NCBI GenBank assembly: GCA_007120055.1
Contig: SKOL01000734.1
Location: 1 to 8,727, forward strand
Length of the DNA stretch: 8,727 bases
Source of the DNA: Anaerobacillus sp.
GTDB lineage: Bacteria; Bacillota; Bacilli; Bacillales_H; Anaerobacillaceae
Reading direction: 5' to 3'
A program made the position numbers and the translations under genes. This document shows, in pieces, positions 1-6,740 of this stretch. The notes under the pieces were generated by a model. The model was not told the origin of the DNA, ran no database searches, and saw only the letters and a program-made list of their open reading frames with translations. Position 1 is the stretch's first letter. Each line of letters begins with the position of its first letter.

Positions 1-647
1 CAGAAACAAATAGTTTTCAAAAAGAGTTACCTACCTTTTACAGATCAATTATTGGTCCTGGCGCTGTTATAGTTATACTATTAGTTCAACCACTGTTTAA
101 GATTTCAATTGATCCATTAATTATTTTACCTTTATGTGGTGCAATTGGAACTATAGCTATGAGAAAAGAAAAGGAATTTATTAACTATACAATTGTAGGA
201 TTAGAAAAAATGTCGGGTGTCTCTGTTCTATTAATTGGAACTGGGACACTAAGTGGAATCATTTCAAATTCAGAGTTTAAAGATTTTATTTTAAATATCG
301 TTGAATTTGTTAATGGTCCTGACTACTTAATAGCCCCTTTTTCAGGGGTAATGATGTCGGCTGCTACTGGTACAGCTACATCCGCTACGGTGATTGCAAG
401 TAGTATTTTCAGTTCTATATTATTAGAATTAGGGATCCATGCAATTGCGGGAGCTGCAATGATACATGCAAGTTCAATTGCTTTGGATCACTTGCCTCAC
501 AGCCCATTTTTCCATGTGACTCAGGCATGTGTAAATATGCAAATTATTGAGAGATTAAGGTTAATACCATATGAAACCATAATTGGCTTAGTAATAACTA
601 TTGTTTCAACATTAATTTTTGGTGTATTTTATCATTATTTTCAATAA
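1..647 (+). CDS. GntP-family permease, C-terminal part (5' end outside window)
   Basis: The reading frame is open from base 3, upstream of the first ATG at 159, so this is the tail of a longer gene and not a small protein starting at 159. The visible 214 residues are mostly hydrophobic, with several probable membrane spans separated by short loops. Two stretches recall the GntP gluconate/H+ symporter family: a small-residue Gly/Thr/Ser/Ala stretch (GTATSATV) about 80 codons after base 159, and a C-terminal segment reading HLPHSPFFH, then VNMQIIERLRLIPYE. By family, such proteins are inner-membrane proton symporters for gluconate or other sugar acids or carboxylates. The exact substrate cannot be read here. 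The gene ends 58 nt before the preferred start of a LacI-type regulator and is followed by a sugar isomerase remnant, which fits a sugar-acid catabolic locus. Family call is fairly sure, substrate unknown. Confidence 0.82.
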   Translation, partial: ETNSFQKELPTFYRSIIGPGAVIVILLVQPLFKISIDPLIILPLCGAIGTIAMRKEKEFINYTIVGLEKMSGVSVLLIGTGTLSGIISNSEFKDFILNIVEFVNGPDYLIAPFSGVMMSAATGTATSATVIASSIFSSILLELGIHAIAGAAMIHASSIALDHLPHSPFFHVTQACVNMQIIERLRLIPYETIIGLVITIVSTLIFGVFYHYFQ

Positions 648-690
648 GGACGTTTGAGTGAAACGCTATGTATTTTTTCTATCATTTTTA

Positions 691-697
691 GAAAGGA
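691..697 (+). promoter_or_regulatory. Ribosome binding site deciding the lacI-type start
   Basis: GAAAGGA lies 8 nt upstream of the ATG at 706. It supports that ATG over the in-frame GTG at 658. The GTG has its own weaker AAGGA (646-650) but would add 16 residues not typical in front of a LacI-family helix-turn-helix. Confidence 0.65.
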
Positions 698-705
698 TTT
701 TCCAA

Positions 706-1713
706 ATGACTAGTATGAAAGAAGTAGCAAAAAGAGCAGGAGTTTCAATAGCCACTGTCTCAGCTGTTATAAACGACAATAAATTTGTAAGTACCGAACT
801 AAAAGTTAAGGTTGAGGAAGCTATTAAAGAGTTAAATTATAGACCCAATCGTATTGCAAGAAGTTTAAAAGGAAAAGAAAAAAAATTAATAGGAGTTATG
901 GTTACTGAAATAACAAATCCATTTTATCCATTAATGATAAAGGGTATTGAAGACTTTGCTTTAACCTCTGGTTTTAATATTTTGTTAAGTACGACTTCAG
1001 ATGATGAAAAAGTGGAGTATAAGCTGATAGAATCCATTTTAGATCAGGGTGTAGATGGAGTTGTATTAGCAACTATTGATAATAGTGATTCTAAATCACT
1101 TGAATTATTGAAAAAAGAAAATGTTCCGACAGTACTTATAAACCGAGCTCCTAAAAATTACCCTGGAAGTAAAGTTTATGTAGATAGCTATAAAGTAGGG
1201 ACTTTGGCAACAGAATATTTACTTCAATTAGGTCATAAAAAAATTGCATTTATTGGTGGTGAAAGGCAAAATACAAAGGAACGAGAAAGGGCATTCCTTG
1301 AGGTAATGAAGAGTAGAAATCTCCCCGTACCTAATGAGTGGATTATAGATAGTGAATATAATTTTGAAAAAGTCAAAAGCATAACAAAAGAAATTATAAA
1401 AAATAAAGATAGACCAACAGCAATTTATGCTGGGATGGATATTATTGCGTTTGAAGTTGCAAAAGCTATTTTAGAAGAGGGGCTTAGAATACCTGAAGAT
1501 ATTTCTATTGTAGGTTCGGATAATATTCCATTTTCTGAGGATTTCCGAGTGCCATTAACCTCTGTTGATGTTCAGGCGTACGAAATAGGTAAAAGAGGTC
1601 TCGAAATTTTAATAGATAAAATAACTAAAAAAGAGGAAGAGGTTCAAGATCAAGTAATATTTGATCCAACATTAGTAATCCGTAATAGTACAGCAGAGCT
1701 GAGTAGTGATTAA
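706..1713 (+). CDS. LacI-family transcriptional regulator
   Basis: Encodes 335 residues, the usual LacI/GalR length. Residues about 4-23 form the helix-turn-helix (MKEVAKRAGVSIATVSAVIN). The minor-groove hinge helix is at about 46-55 (RPNRIARSLK). From about residue 60 the chain is a periplasmic-binding-protein-like effector domain, with the common turn GVMVTEITNPFY and the C-terminal LTSVDVQAYEIGKRG. The frame also opens at GTG 658, but ATG 706 has the better-placed ribosome binding site and gives the canonical N-terminus. By family it is a DNA-binding regulator that responds to a sugar or sugar derivative. Its position just after the GntP-type permease suggests it controls that locus. The catabolic gene that follows survives only as a 3' fragment, so the regulator may have lost part of its regulon. 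Effector and operator are not identifiable. Confidence 0.93.
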   Translation: MTSMKEVAKRAGVSIATVSAVINDNKFVSTELKVKVEEAIKELNYRPNRIARSLKGKEKKLIGVMVTEITNPFYPLMIKGIEDFALTSGFNILLSTTSDDEKVEYKLIESILDQGVDGVVLATIDNSDSKSLELLKKENVPTVLINRAPKNYPGSKVYVDSYKVGTLATEYLLQLGHKKIAFIGGERQNTKERERAFLEVMKSRNLPVPNEWIIDSEYNFEKVKSITKEIIKNKDRPTAIYAGMDIIAFEVAKAILEEGLRIPEDISIVGSDNIPFSEDFRVPLTSVDVQAYEIGKRGLEILIDKITKKEEEVQDQVIFDPTLVIRNSTAELSSD

Positions 1714-1718
1714 CAAAG

Positions 1719-1949
1719 AACAGTGAAATACTCGACCGTTCTTGGACGTTCAGGTCTGTCGGTTACGGTCATGATGAAAAAATATGGAAAGACATGATTA
1801 GTGCACTTAGGGCAGTAGGTAATGATTACGTTCTATCGATTGAAAATGAAGACATGCTCGCTTCAACCGATGAAGGTTTAAAGAAAGCCATCTCATTATT
1901 AAAACAATCACTTTATAAAGAACAACTTACTGAAATGTGGTGGGCTTAG
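1719..1949 (+). pseudogene. Sugar phosphate isomerase/epimerase remnant (C-terminal ~70 codons)
   Basis: In frame with base 1737 the DNA reads RSWTFRSVGYGHDEKIW, continues through ALRAVGNDYVLSIENED, and ends EMWWA followed by TAG at 1947. This is the C-terminal pattern of xylose-isomerase-like TIM-barrel sugar phosphate isomerases/epimerases (COG1082 type), which usually run to roughly 300-350 residues. Only about the last 70-76 codons are present. The same frame meets a TGA at 1707, inside the end of the lacI-type gene, and there is no ribosome binding site or suitable start. The surviving part has no internal stop or frameshift, so loss of the 5' part looks like one deletion and not gradual decay. 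The full gene was probably a catabolic partner of the permease and regulator to the left. The frame and match are clear; exact substrate is unknown. Confidence 0.78.
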
Positions 1950-1968
1950 AAAAATATAAGATAAAATT

Positions 1969-2017
1969 AAGGTTATTCCAAAGTATTAATTACGTTTGAT
2001 ACTCATGGAATAGCCTT
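1969..2017 (+). terminator. Rho-independent-like hairpin after the isomerase remnant
   Basis: AAGGTTATTCCA (1969-1980) pairs with TGGAATAGCCTT (2006-2017) over 12 bp with one G-U pair. Inside, AGTAT/ATACT can extend the structure. A T-rich stretch follows (2018-2037) but is interrupted by GTGG. It is probably the original terminator of the isomerase operon, left 19 nt downstream of the remnant's stop codon. Confidence 0.6.
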
Positions 2018-2021
2018 TATT

Positions 2022-2381
2022 GTGGTTATTTTTATTTTAAGAACTTCTCTACTAGAAGCACTACAAAATGGTGGAAATTATATTGAGTTTTATGATGACG
2101 AGCAAAAGTGCCGTTTAGTGAAGAAAAAAGAAAGTACAGAGCACCTATTATATACAACGTTTTATCAAATTATTCATTACGGTAGCAAAGATATATCGAT
2201 CCTTTTAGCAATATTAGATACACTAACTTACATTGCTGAAAATAGTGAACATCACATAAAAATTGAAATTAAAGCTTTTGTGGAATACGTTATTGGAAAA
2301 TTTGATGAAGAACTTTTAGAAGAGTTAGACCGTAAACAATTATTAATCAAGCAGAATAAATTTGTAACGATTGTAGGTTGA
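2022..2381 (+). pseudogene. Remnant resembling the C-terminal end of a DUF2254 membrane protein
   Basis: A 119-codon frame from GTG 2022 to TGA 2379. No Shine-Dalgarno sequence precedes the GTG, and a terminator-like hairpin ends 4 nt before it, so independent translation is doubtful. From about residue 9 the protein resembles, by my reading, the C-terminal cytoplasmic region of DUF2254 (PF10011) membrane proteins. Features are the pattern LLEAL, a short acidic strand (YIEFYDDEQKCRLV), FYQIIHYGSKDISILLAIL and then a mostly helical charged tail. The usual N-terminal membrane spans of that family are absent, and total family length is several times greater. It is most simply a 5'-deleted gene fragment with an intact 3' end. 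The alternative is a small soluble protein of unknown function. The family call is from pattern memory and moderately sure; truncation is an inference. Confidence 0.55.
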
Positions 2382-2498
2382 GTTACGTTTTTGAGGAAAT
2401 ACCAAAGACGAGGGTTTCAAACATTATTCTTAAAAAAAAGACAGGTTAGCCTTGAGAGCTTTTTAGGGCTGGGAGAGCAAGTGGAATGTGCGTAGTTT

Positions 2499-2535
2499 AA
2501 AAACCTTACTGCTATTAAATAGTAGTAAGGTTTTT
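2499..2535. terminator. Bidirectional terminator upstream of the fructose operon
   Basis: AAAAACCTTACTGCTATT (2499-2516) is complementary to 2518-2535 with one G-U pair, and the apex opens to form the loop. The hairpin has A-run and T-run ends, so it can terminate in both directions. The outer 12 nt of each arm are identical to those of the terminator after ptsH. Confidence 0.85.
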
Positions 2536-2541
2536 CTATAC

Positions 2542-2580
2542 AACGATCTTCTAAACATTTGGTGACCGTTTATGATCGTT
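2542..2580. repeat. Interrupted palindrome between terminator and fru promoter
   Basis: AACGATC (2542-2548) pairs with GATCGTT (2574-2580), and inside it TAAAC (2552-2556) pairs with GTTTA (2568-2572). The loop contains the odd palindrome GGTGACC (2561-2567). It begins 7 nt after the terminator and ends 46 nt before the putative -35 box. It could be a regulator binding site or simply secondary structure; nothing identifies the partner. Confidence 0.35.
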
Positions 2581-2599
2581 TTATTATTAATTTAATAGA

Positions 2600-2638
2600 T
2601 TTTGAGTGTTTTTGAAAGAGAATGATTGATTTTTGAAA
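2600..2638 (+). promoter_or_regulatory. Helically phased TTTTGA repeats, candidate FruR operator
   Basis: TTTTGA occurs at 2600, 2610 and 2631, spaced 10 and 21 nt apart, about one and two helical turns. The last two are part of a longer identical TTTTTGAAA (2609-2617 and 2630-2638). The last copy lies inside the putative promoter spacer. DeoR-family repressors often bind direct repeats near their own promoters, so FruR is the likely reader. This is inference from position. Confidence 0.4.
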
Positions 2639-2654
2639 AGGCTTACGTTATTAT
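2626..2654 (+). promoter_or_regulatory. Putative sigma-A promoter of the fru operon
   Basis: TTGATT (2626-2631, 4/6 to the -35 consensus) and TATTAT (2649-2654, 5/6 to the -10 consensus) are separated by 17 nt. Transcription would start near 2661, giving a leader of about 40 nt before fruR. This is the best-scoring pair by eye in the gap between the terminator and fruR. Confidence 0.5.
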
Positions 2655-2685
2655 TAGTTCATAAGCAATTAGTCATACATTCTTC

Positions 2686-2693
2686 GGAGGTGA
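2686..2693 (+). promoter_or_regulatory. Strong ribosome binding site of fruR
   Basis: GGAGGTGA, a near-perfect match to the 16S rRNA 3' end, lies 7 nt before the GTG at 2701 and fixes that codon as the start. Confidence 0.85.
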
Positions 2694-2700
2694 TTTACAA

Positions 2701-3453
2701 GTGCTTACTCCAGAAAGACATCAGATCATTTTAGATTTGTTAAAAGATAGAGGAGTCGTTAAACTCCATGAATTAGTCGAAGCGACTTCGTCTTCAGAAT
2801 CGACGATCCGTCGAGATTTAAGTCAACTTGAGGATGAGAAGAAATTAAAACGCGTTCATGGTGGAGCTTCACTTCTTGCACAAAAAGGTGAAGAGCTAAG
2901 TATTACTGAAAAAGCGACAAAGAATTTGAAAGAAAAGGATAAAATCGCACAATACGCTGCATCTCTTATAAGAGATGGAGATTGCATATATTTAGATGCC
3001 GGAACTACTGCGTTTCAAATGATCCCGCATATCACAGCGAAAGAAATTAAAGTGGTCACAAACGGTTTAACCCATTTGGAAGAGCTTTTAGAACGAGGGA
3101 TAGATACCTATATCACCGGTGGCTATATAAAGCAAAAAACACGAGCCCTAATCGGAAAAGGTGCTTTAGAGGGTGTTAAGCAGTACCGTTTCGATAAATG
3201 CTTTATCGGTGTGAACGCCATTCATACAGAGTATGGTTTTACGACACCTGACCCAGAAGAAGCAATGGTTAAGCTGAATGCGATGGACTTATCTCAAGAA
3301 ACGTTCATTCTCGGTGATCGCACGAAATTAAACGAAGTAACGTTTGCGAAGGTTGCTGATTTAAAACAGGGCACAATTATTACAGATGAGACAGATGACG
3401 AAATTTTAGCACCGTATATAGAAAAAACAACAATAAAGGTAGTGACAACATGA
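2701..3453 (+). CDS. fruR: DeoR-family fructose operon repressor FruR
   Basis: Encodes 250 residues, normal for DeoR-family sugar repressors, starting at GTG behind a very strong ribosome binding site. Residues 6-57 are the DeoR helix-turn-helix, with the recognition stretch STIRRDLSQLE and the family ending RVHGGA. The rest is the sugar-phosphate sensing DeoRC domain, with LDAGTT (98-103), VTNG (119-122) and GVNAIHTEYGFTTPDPEEA (170-188), the usual effector-site segments. As first gene of a fruR-fruK-fruA set it should repress its own operon and be relieved by fructose-1-phosphate, the FruA product and FruK substrate. That ligand is from knowledge of the family, not from the sequence. The stop codon overlaps the fruK start (ATGA). 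Phased repeats in the promoter are its likely target. Confidence 0.94.
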   Translation: MLTPERHQIILDLLKDRGVVKLHELVEATSSSESTIRRDLSQLEDEKKLKRVHGGASLLAQKGEELSITEKATKNLKEKDKIAQYAASLIRDGDCIYLDAGTTAFQMIPHITAKEIKVVTNGLTHLEELLERGIDTYITGGYIKQKTRALIGKGALEGVKQYRFDKCFIGVNAIHTEYGFTTPDPEEAMVKLNAMDLSQETFILGDRTKLNEVTFAKVADLKQGTIITDETDDEILAPYIEKTTIKVVTT

Positions 3454-4364
3454 TTTTCACTTGCACATTAAACCCATCAGTCGACTATGTTGTCGAAGTT
3501 GATAACGTTGAACTCGGGGGATTAAACAGAGCAAAAAAAACGGCATTTTATCCTGGTGGAAAAGGAATTAACGTTTCGAGAGTTTTAAAGAAACTCGGGA
3601 TCACTAACACGGCATTAGGATTTGTTGGTGGATTTACGGGTGAATTTATCACCAATTCTCTTAAAAAAGAAGGTATACTGCAAGATTTTACTTTGGTCGA
3701 TGAAGATACAAGGGTAAATGTAAAATTAAAATCTTCGGTTGAAACTGAAGTTAATGGTCAAGGTCCGGTCATTTCAAAAGAAAAAGAGCAAGAGCTTTTT
3801 GAAAAAATCATAACAATGACCGCCGAAGACTATTTAATTTTAGCCGGAAGCTTGCCGCCAAGTATTTCACCAGATTTTTATCAAAAAATTGCAGCGCAAT
3901 GTAATGAAAATAACGTTTATTTTGTTGTCGATACGTCAGGTAAAGCGCTAGAAGAAATTTTACCGTATCAGCCATTTTTAATTAAACCTAACCAGCACGA
4001 ACTAGGAGAATTATTTAATGTAGAAATTTCTTCTGTAGAAGACGCGGTAAAGTATGGGCGGAAGCTTTTAGAAAAGGGACCGGAAAACGTGATTGTTTCT
4101 TTAGGTAGCGATGGTGCGCTTTTGCTTAATAAAGAGGTATCAGCTTACGCCAATGTACCTAAAGGCGAACTGAAAAACTCGGTAGGGGCTGGAGATTCGC
4201 TAGTTGCTGGATTTATCGCTTCATACGTTGAAAATGGGGACTATATTGAAGCTTTTAAATATGGGATTGCTGCAGGGAGCGCAACTGCGTTTTCTAGTGA
4301 TCTATGTAATAAAAGTAGTTTAGAAAAGCTTTTACCAGAAATAAAAATTGAGGTATTAAACTGA
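3450..4364 (+). CDS. fruK: 1-phosphofructokinase FruK
   Basis: Encodes 304 residues, the usual size for this PfkB/ribokinase-fold kinase. It phosphorylates fructose-1-phosphate with ATP to fructose-1,6-bisphosphate in the cytoplasm. Visible motifs are the N-terminal TLNPSVDY (6-13), the substrate-site glycines GGKGINVSRVL (36-46), TRVNVKL (87-93), AGSLPP (132-137), KPN (179-181) and the PfkB signature GAGDS (246-250) with the catalytic base Asp249. The start overlaps the fruR stop by 4 nt, and its AAAGG (3435-3439) lies within fruR, so the two are translationally coupled. Its own stop lies 12 nt before fruA. No key residue is missing. Tagatose-6-phosphate kinase (LacC) is a close relative, but the neighbouring fructose EIIABC favours FruK. 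Confidence 0.95.
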   Translation: MIFTCTLNPSVDYVVEVDNVELGGLNRAKKTAFYPGGKGINVSRVLKKLGITNTALGFVGGFTGEFITNSLKKEGILQDFTLVDEDTRVNVKLKSSVETEVNGQGPVISKEKEQELFEKIITMTAEDYLILAGSLPPSISPDFYQKIAAQCNENNVYFVVDTSGKALEEILPYQPFLIKPNQHELGELFNVEISSVEDAVKYGRKLLEKGPENVIVSLGSDGALLLNKEVSAYANVPKGELKNSVGAGDSLVAGFIASYVENGDYIEAFKYGIAAGSATAFSSDLCNKSSLEKLLPEIKIEVLN

Positions 4365-4376
4365 GGAGGGAACATC

Positions 4377-6245
4377 ATGAAAATCACTGATTTATTAACC
4401 GCAGAGACGATAGAACTAAATCTGCAATCTACTTCCAAAGACGCTGTCATTGATGAGCTTATTAGAAAACTAGACAAAGCAGGTAAGCTTAGTGACCGTA
4501 ACAAATTTAAAGAAGCGATTTTAGCACGTGAAGCACAAAGTACAACAGGAATTGGCGAAGGAATTGCGATTCCACATGCAAAAACTAGTGCAGTAAAAAC
4601 CCCAGCGATTGTTTTTGGTCGCTCAAAAGCAGGGCTAAACTATGAATCTCTTGATGGACAACCTGCTCACTTATTTTTCATGATTGCTGCGAGTGAAGGA
4701 GCTAACAATGCTCATTTACAAACATTATCACGTCTATCTAGCTTTTTAATGGATATGAACTTCCGCAAAAAATTAGAAACAGCTACATCTGTAGATGAGG
4801 TGATTTCAGCAATTAACGAAAAAGAAGCAGAGGATCAAGTTGAAGAAGAAACGACAAGCTCAACAAAAGGAAAAATATTAGCGGTTACAGCTTGTCCAAC
4901 AGGGATTGCCCATACATTTATGGCGGCAGATTCGTTGAAAGCGAAAGCAAAAGAATTAGGATTTGATATTAAAGTCGAAACGAATGGTTCTAGTGGCGTT
5001 GAAAATGAACTGACAGCTTCGGAAATTAAAGAGGCAGTAGCGATTATTGTAGCTGCAGATACAGCAGTAGAGATGGACCGTTTTGATGGAAAACATGTGA
5101 TCCAAGTTCCTGTTGCGGACGGAATCCGTAAGACAGAAGAACTAATTAATAAAGCAGGTAAACAAGAAGCACCAGTTTATAAAGCTACTGGATCAAGTAG
5201 CAAAAAAGAAGAATCAGGAAGCAAAGGAAAGTCAGGTTTTTATAAACACATTATGAGCGGTGTATCAAACATGCTTCCGTTCGTTGTTGGTGGTGGTATT
5301 TTAATCGCACTATCATTTATTTTCGGTATTGAAGCGTTCGACCCTGATCATCCAAGTTACCACCCGATTGCAGAAGCGTTAATGACCATTGGTGGCGGTA
5401 ATGCATTTGGCTTAATGATCCCAGTATTAGCTGGTTTTATTGCGATGAGTATTGCGAACCGTCCAGGTTTTGCCCCAGGTATGGTCGGTGGACTTATGGC
5501 TGCTAGTGGTGAAGCGGGATTTCTAGGTGGTTTAATTGCTGGTTTCTTAGCAGGTTATGTTGTATTAGGTTTAAGAAAAGCATTTAGTGGACTCCCAAAG
5601 TCGTTAGAAGGTATAAAGCCTGTTTTACTTTATCCGGTATTTGGGATTTTAATTACGGGTCTCATAATGTTATTTATCATTATTGAACCAGTGGTTGCCT
5701 TAAATACAGGCATGGAAAATTGGTTAGGTGGAATGGGTACAGGGAACCTATTATTCCTTGGATTAATTTTAGGCGGAATGATGGCGATTGATATGGGTGG
5801 ACCGATCAATAAAGCAGCATTTACATTCGGTATTGCAATGATTGATGCTGGGAACTTAGCTCCACACGCAGCTGTTATGGCTGGTGGAATGGTACCACCA
5901 CTAGGAATTGCTTTAGCAACTACATTCTTTAAGCAGAAGTTTACGAAATCAGAAAAAGAAGCAGGGAAAACAAACTATATTATGGGTGCATCGTTTATTA
6001 CCGAAGGTGCGATTCCATTCGCAGCCGCAGATCCAGGACGTGTTATACCTTCGATCGTTGTCGGTTCAGCAGTCGCTGGAGCATTAACAATGATGTTTGG
6101 TATCGGTTTACCTGCTCCACACGGTGGTATGTTCGTTATCCCGTTAGTCAATGGTAACCCGTTAATGTATATCGTAGCCATCTTAATTGGTGCAGCGGTT
6201 ACCGCTCTCATGTTAGGTTTCTGGAAAAAAGACGCAAAAGAATAA
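4377..6245 (+). CDS. fruA: PTS fructose transporter subunit EIIABC
   Basis: Encodes 622 residues in the one-chain order A-B-C known from Bacillus FruA. EIIA (about 1-150) has the phosphorylated His67 in GIAIPHAK. After an acidic/Ser-Thr linker, EIIB (about 166-262) has the phosphorylated Cys173 in [15 protein letters not shown]. After a second Lys/Ser/Gly-rich linker, EIIC (about 288-618) is a polytopic membrane domain with [26 protein letters not shown] and the loop [13 protein letters not shown]. It imports fructose and releases fructose-1-phosphate inside the cell, the substrate of FruK. AGGAGGG (4364-4370) lies 6 nt before the ATG and overlaps the fruK stop. The phosphate comes from Enzyme I through HPr, whose gene follows. 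No defect is seen. Mannose- or 2-O-mannosylglycerate-type EII relatives share these motifs, but the operon argues for fructose. Confidence 0.95.
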   Translation: MKITDLLTAETIELNLQSTSKDAVIDELIRKLDKAGKLSDRNKFKEAILAREAQSTTGIGEGIAIPHAKTSAVKTPAIVFGRSKAGLNYESLDGQPAHLFFMIAASEGANNAHLQTLSRLSSFLMDMNFRKKLETATSVDEVISAINEKEAEDQVEEETTSSTKGKILAVTACPTGIAHTFMAADSLKAKAKELGFDIKVETNGSSGVENELTASEIKEAVAIIVAADTAVEMDRFDGKHVIQVPVADGIRKTEELINKAGKQEAPVYKATGSSSKKEESGSKGKSGFYKHIMSGVSNMLPFVVGGGILIALSFIFGIEAFDPDHPSYHPIAEALMTIGGGNAFGLMIPVLAGFIAMSIANRPGFAPGMVGGLMAASGEAGFLGGLIAGFLAGYVVLGLRKAFSGLPKSLEGIKPVLLYPVFGILITGLIMLFIIIEPVVALNTGMENWLGGMGTGNLLFLGLILGGMMAIDMGGPINKAAFTFGIAMIDAGNLAPHAAVMAGGMVPPLGIALATTFFKQKFTKSEKEAGKTNYIMGASFITEGAIPFAAADPGRVIPSIVVGSAVAGALTMMFGIGLPAPHGGMFVIPLVNGNPLMYIVAILIGAAVTALMLGFWKKDAKE

Positions 6246-6327
6246 TATTCTTTAAAAGCGACCGACATCTACATTCAATTTGGTGGCAGAGTCCCTGCAT
6301 GTGGATTTGTATAAAAAATCTATTTTT

Positions 6328-6332
6328 AGGAG
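6328..6332 (+). promoter_or_regulatory. Ribosome binding site deciding the ptsH start
   Basis: AGGAG lies 8 nt upstream of the ATG at 6341. The in-frame ATG at 6299 has no such site and would add 14 residues that HPr proteins do not have. Confidence 0.8.
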
Positions 6333-6340
6333 TGTATTTC

Positions 6341-6604
6341 ATGTTAGAAAAAACATTTAAAATTACGGCAGAAGCAGGTCTTCATGCAAGACCTGCGACA
6401 CAAATAGTGAACAAAGCAACTCAATTTGATGCGGAAAGTTTATTAACGTATAACGGAAAATCTGTTAATTTAAAATCAATTATGGGCGTGATGTCTTTAG
6501 GTGTAGCTCAAGGAGCAGAAATTACGATCTCAAGTGAAGGTACAGATGCCGAAGCTGCAATGCAAGCGATTGAGGAAGTTATTAAAGGCGGTTTAGGGGA
6601 GTAA
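6341..6604 (+). CDS. ptsH: Phosphocarrier protein HPr
   Basis: Encodes 87 residues, the standard HPr length, from the ATG at 6341. Counting from this start, the Enzyme I phosphorylation site is exactly His15 in AGLHARPAT, and the HPr kinase site is exactly Ser46 in [13 protein letters not shown]. That agreement confirms the start. It relays phosphate from PEP-Enzyme I to EIIA domains such as that of FruA. As HPr(Ser46-P) it would be the CcpA co-repressor; Crh, the regulatory paralogue, lacks His15, so this is a true HPr. It lies 95 nt after fruA with no clear promoter or terminator between, then a terminator follows. The usual partner ptsI is absent here, so this is either the only HPr, separated from ptsI, or a fructose-linked second copy. 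Confidence 0.93.
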   Translation: MLEKTFKITAEAGLHARPATQIVNKATQFDAESLLTYNGKSVNLKSIMGVMSLGVAQGAEITISSEGTDAEAAMQAIEEVIKGGLGE

Positions 6605-6656
6605 TATAAAAACTGTGAATGGTTAAAAGCTAAGGAGATGTTCCTTCATAAATGAT

Positions 6657-6694
6657 AAAAACCTTACTAGTCGTTTTTTGCTAGTAAGGTTTTT
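6657..6694. terminator. Terminator at the end of the fru-ptsH operon
   Basis: A perfect 14-bp stem, AAAAACCTTACTAG (6657-6670) with CTAGTAAGGTTTTT (6681-6694), with a 10-nt loop and a T-run. It is a strong intrinsic terminator 52 nt after ptsH and is also usable on the opposite strand. The outer 12 nt of each arm match the terminator at 2499-2535. Confidence 0.93.
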
Positions 6695-6740
6695 TGAGGT
6701 TATATGTTTTATAATTATTAAAAGTAAATTTAGAATAAAA

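Noticed and set aside
159..647. A stand-alone 162-residue membrane protein starting at 159
   Set aside because: The same frame is open without a stop to the left edge and codes for a hydrophobic sequence there, so 159 is an internal Met of the permease.
658..705. GTG at 658 as start of the LacI-type regulator
   Set aside because: It adds 16 hydrophobic/aromatic residues not found before LacI-family HTHs. ATG 706 has a well-spaced GAAAGGA and gives the canonical N-terminus.
2448..2470. Short hairpin AGCCTT/AGGGCT before the 2499 terminator
   Set aside because: Only 6 bp with a G-U pair and no T-run after it; easily expected by chance.
2634..2647. cre-like TGAAAAGGCTTACG in the fru promoter
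   Set aside because: It mismatches the cre core (GG for CG) and the final base, so it is too weak to call even though CcpA control of fru operons is plausible.
4241..4504. Minus-strand open frame over the fruK/fruA junction
   Set aside because: Antisense shadow of two well-supported genes, with no recognisable protein features.
5975..6268. Minus-strand open frame over the fruA end
   Set aside because: Antisense shadow of the EIIC-coding region; its composition simply mirrors fruA codons.
6299..6340. ATG at 6299 as HPr start
   Set aside because: It would shift the phosphorylation sites away from His15/Ser46. It has no ribosome binding site, while ATG 6341 has AGGAG at 8 nt.
6652..6684. Ten-codon frame after AAGGAG (6632-6637), downstream of ptsH
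   Set aside because: Spacing of 14 nt to the ATG is too long, and the frame runs into the terminator stem. A relic of a lost ptsI start is conceivable but cannot be supported.
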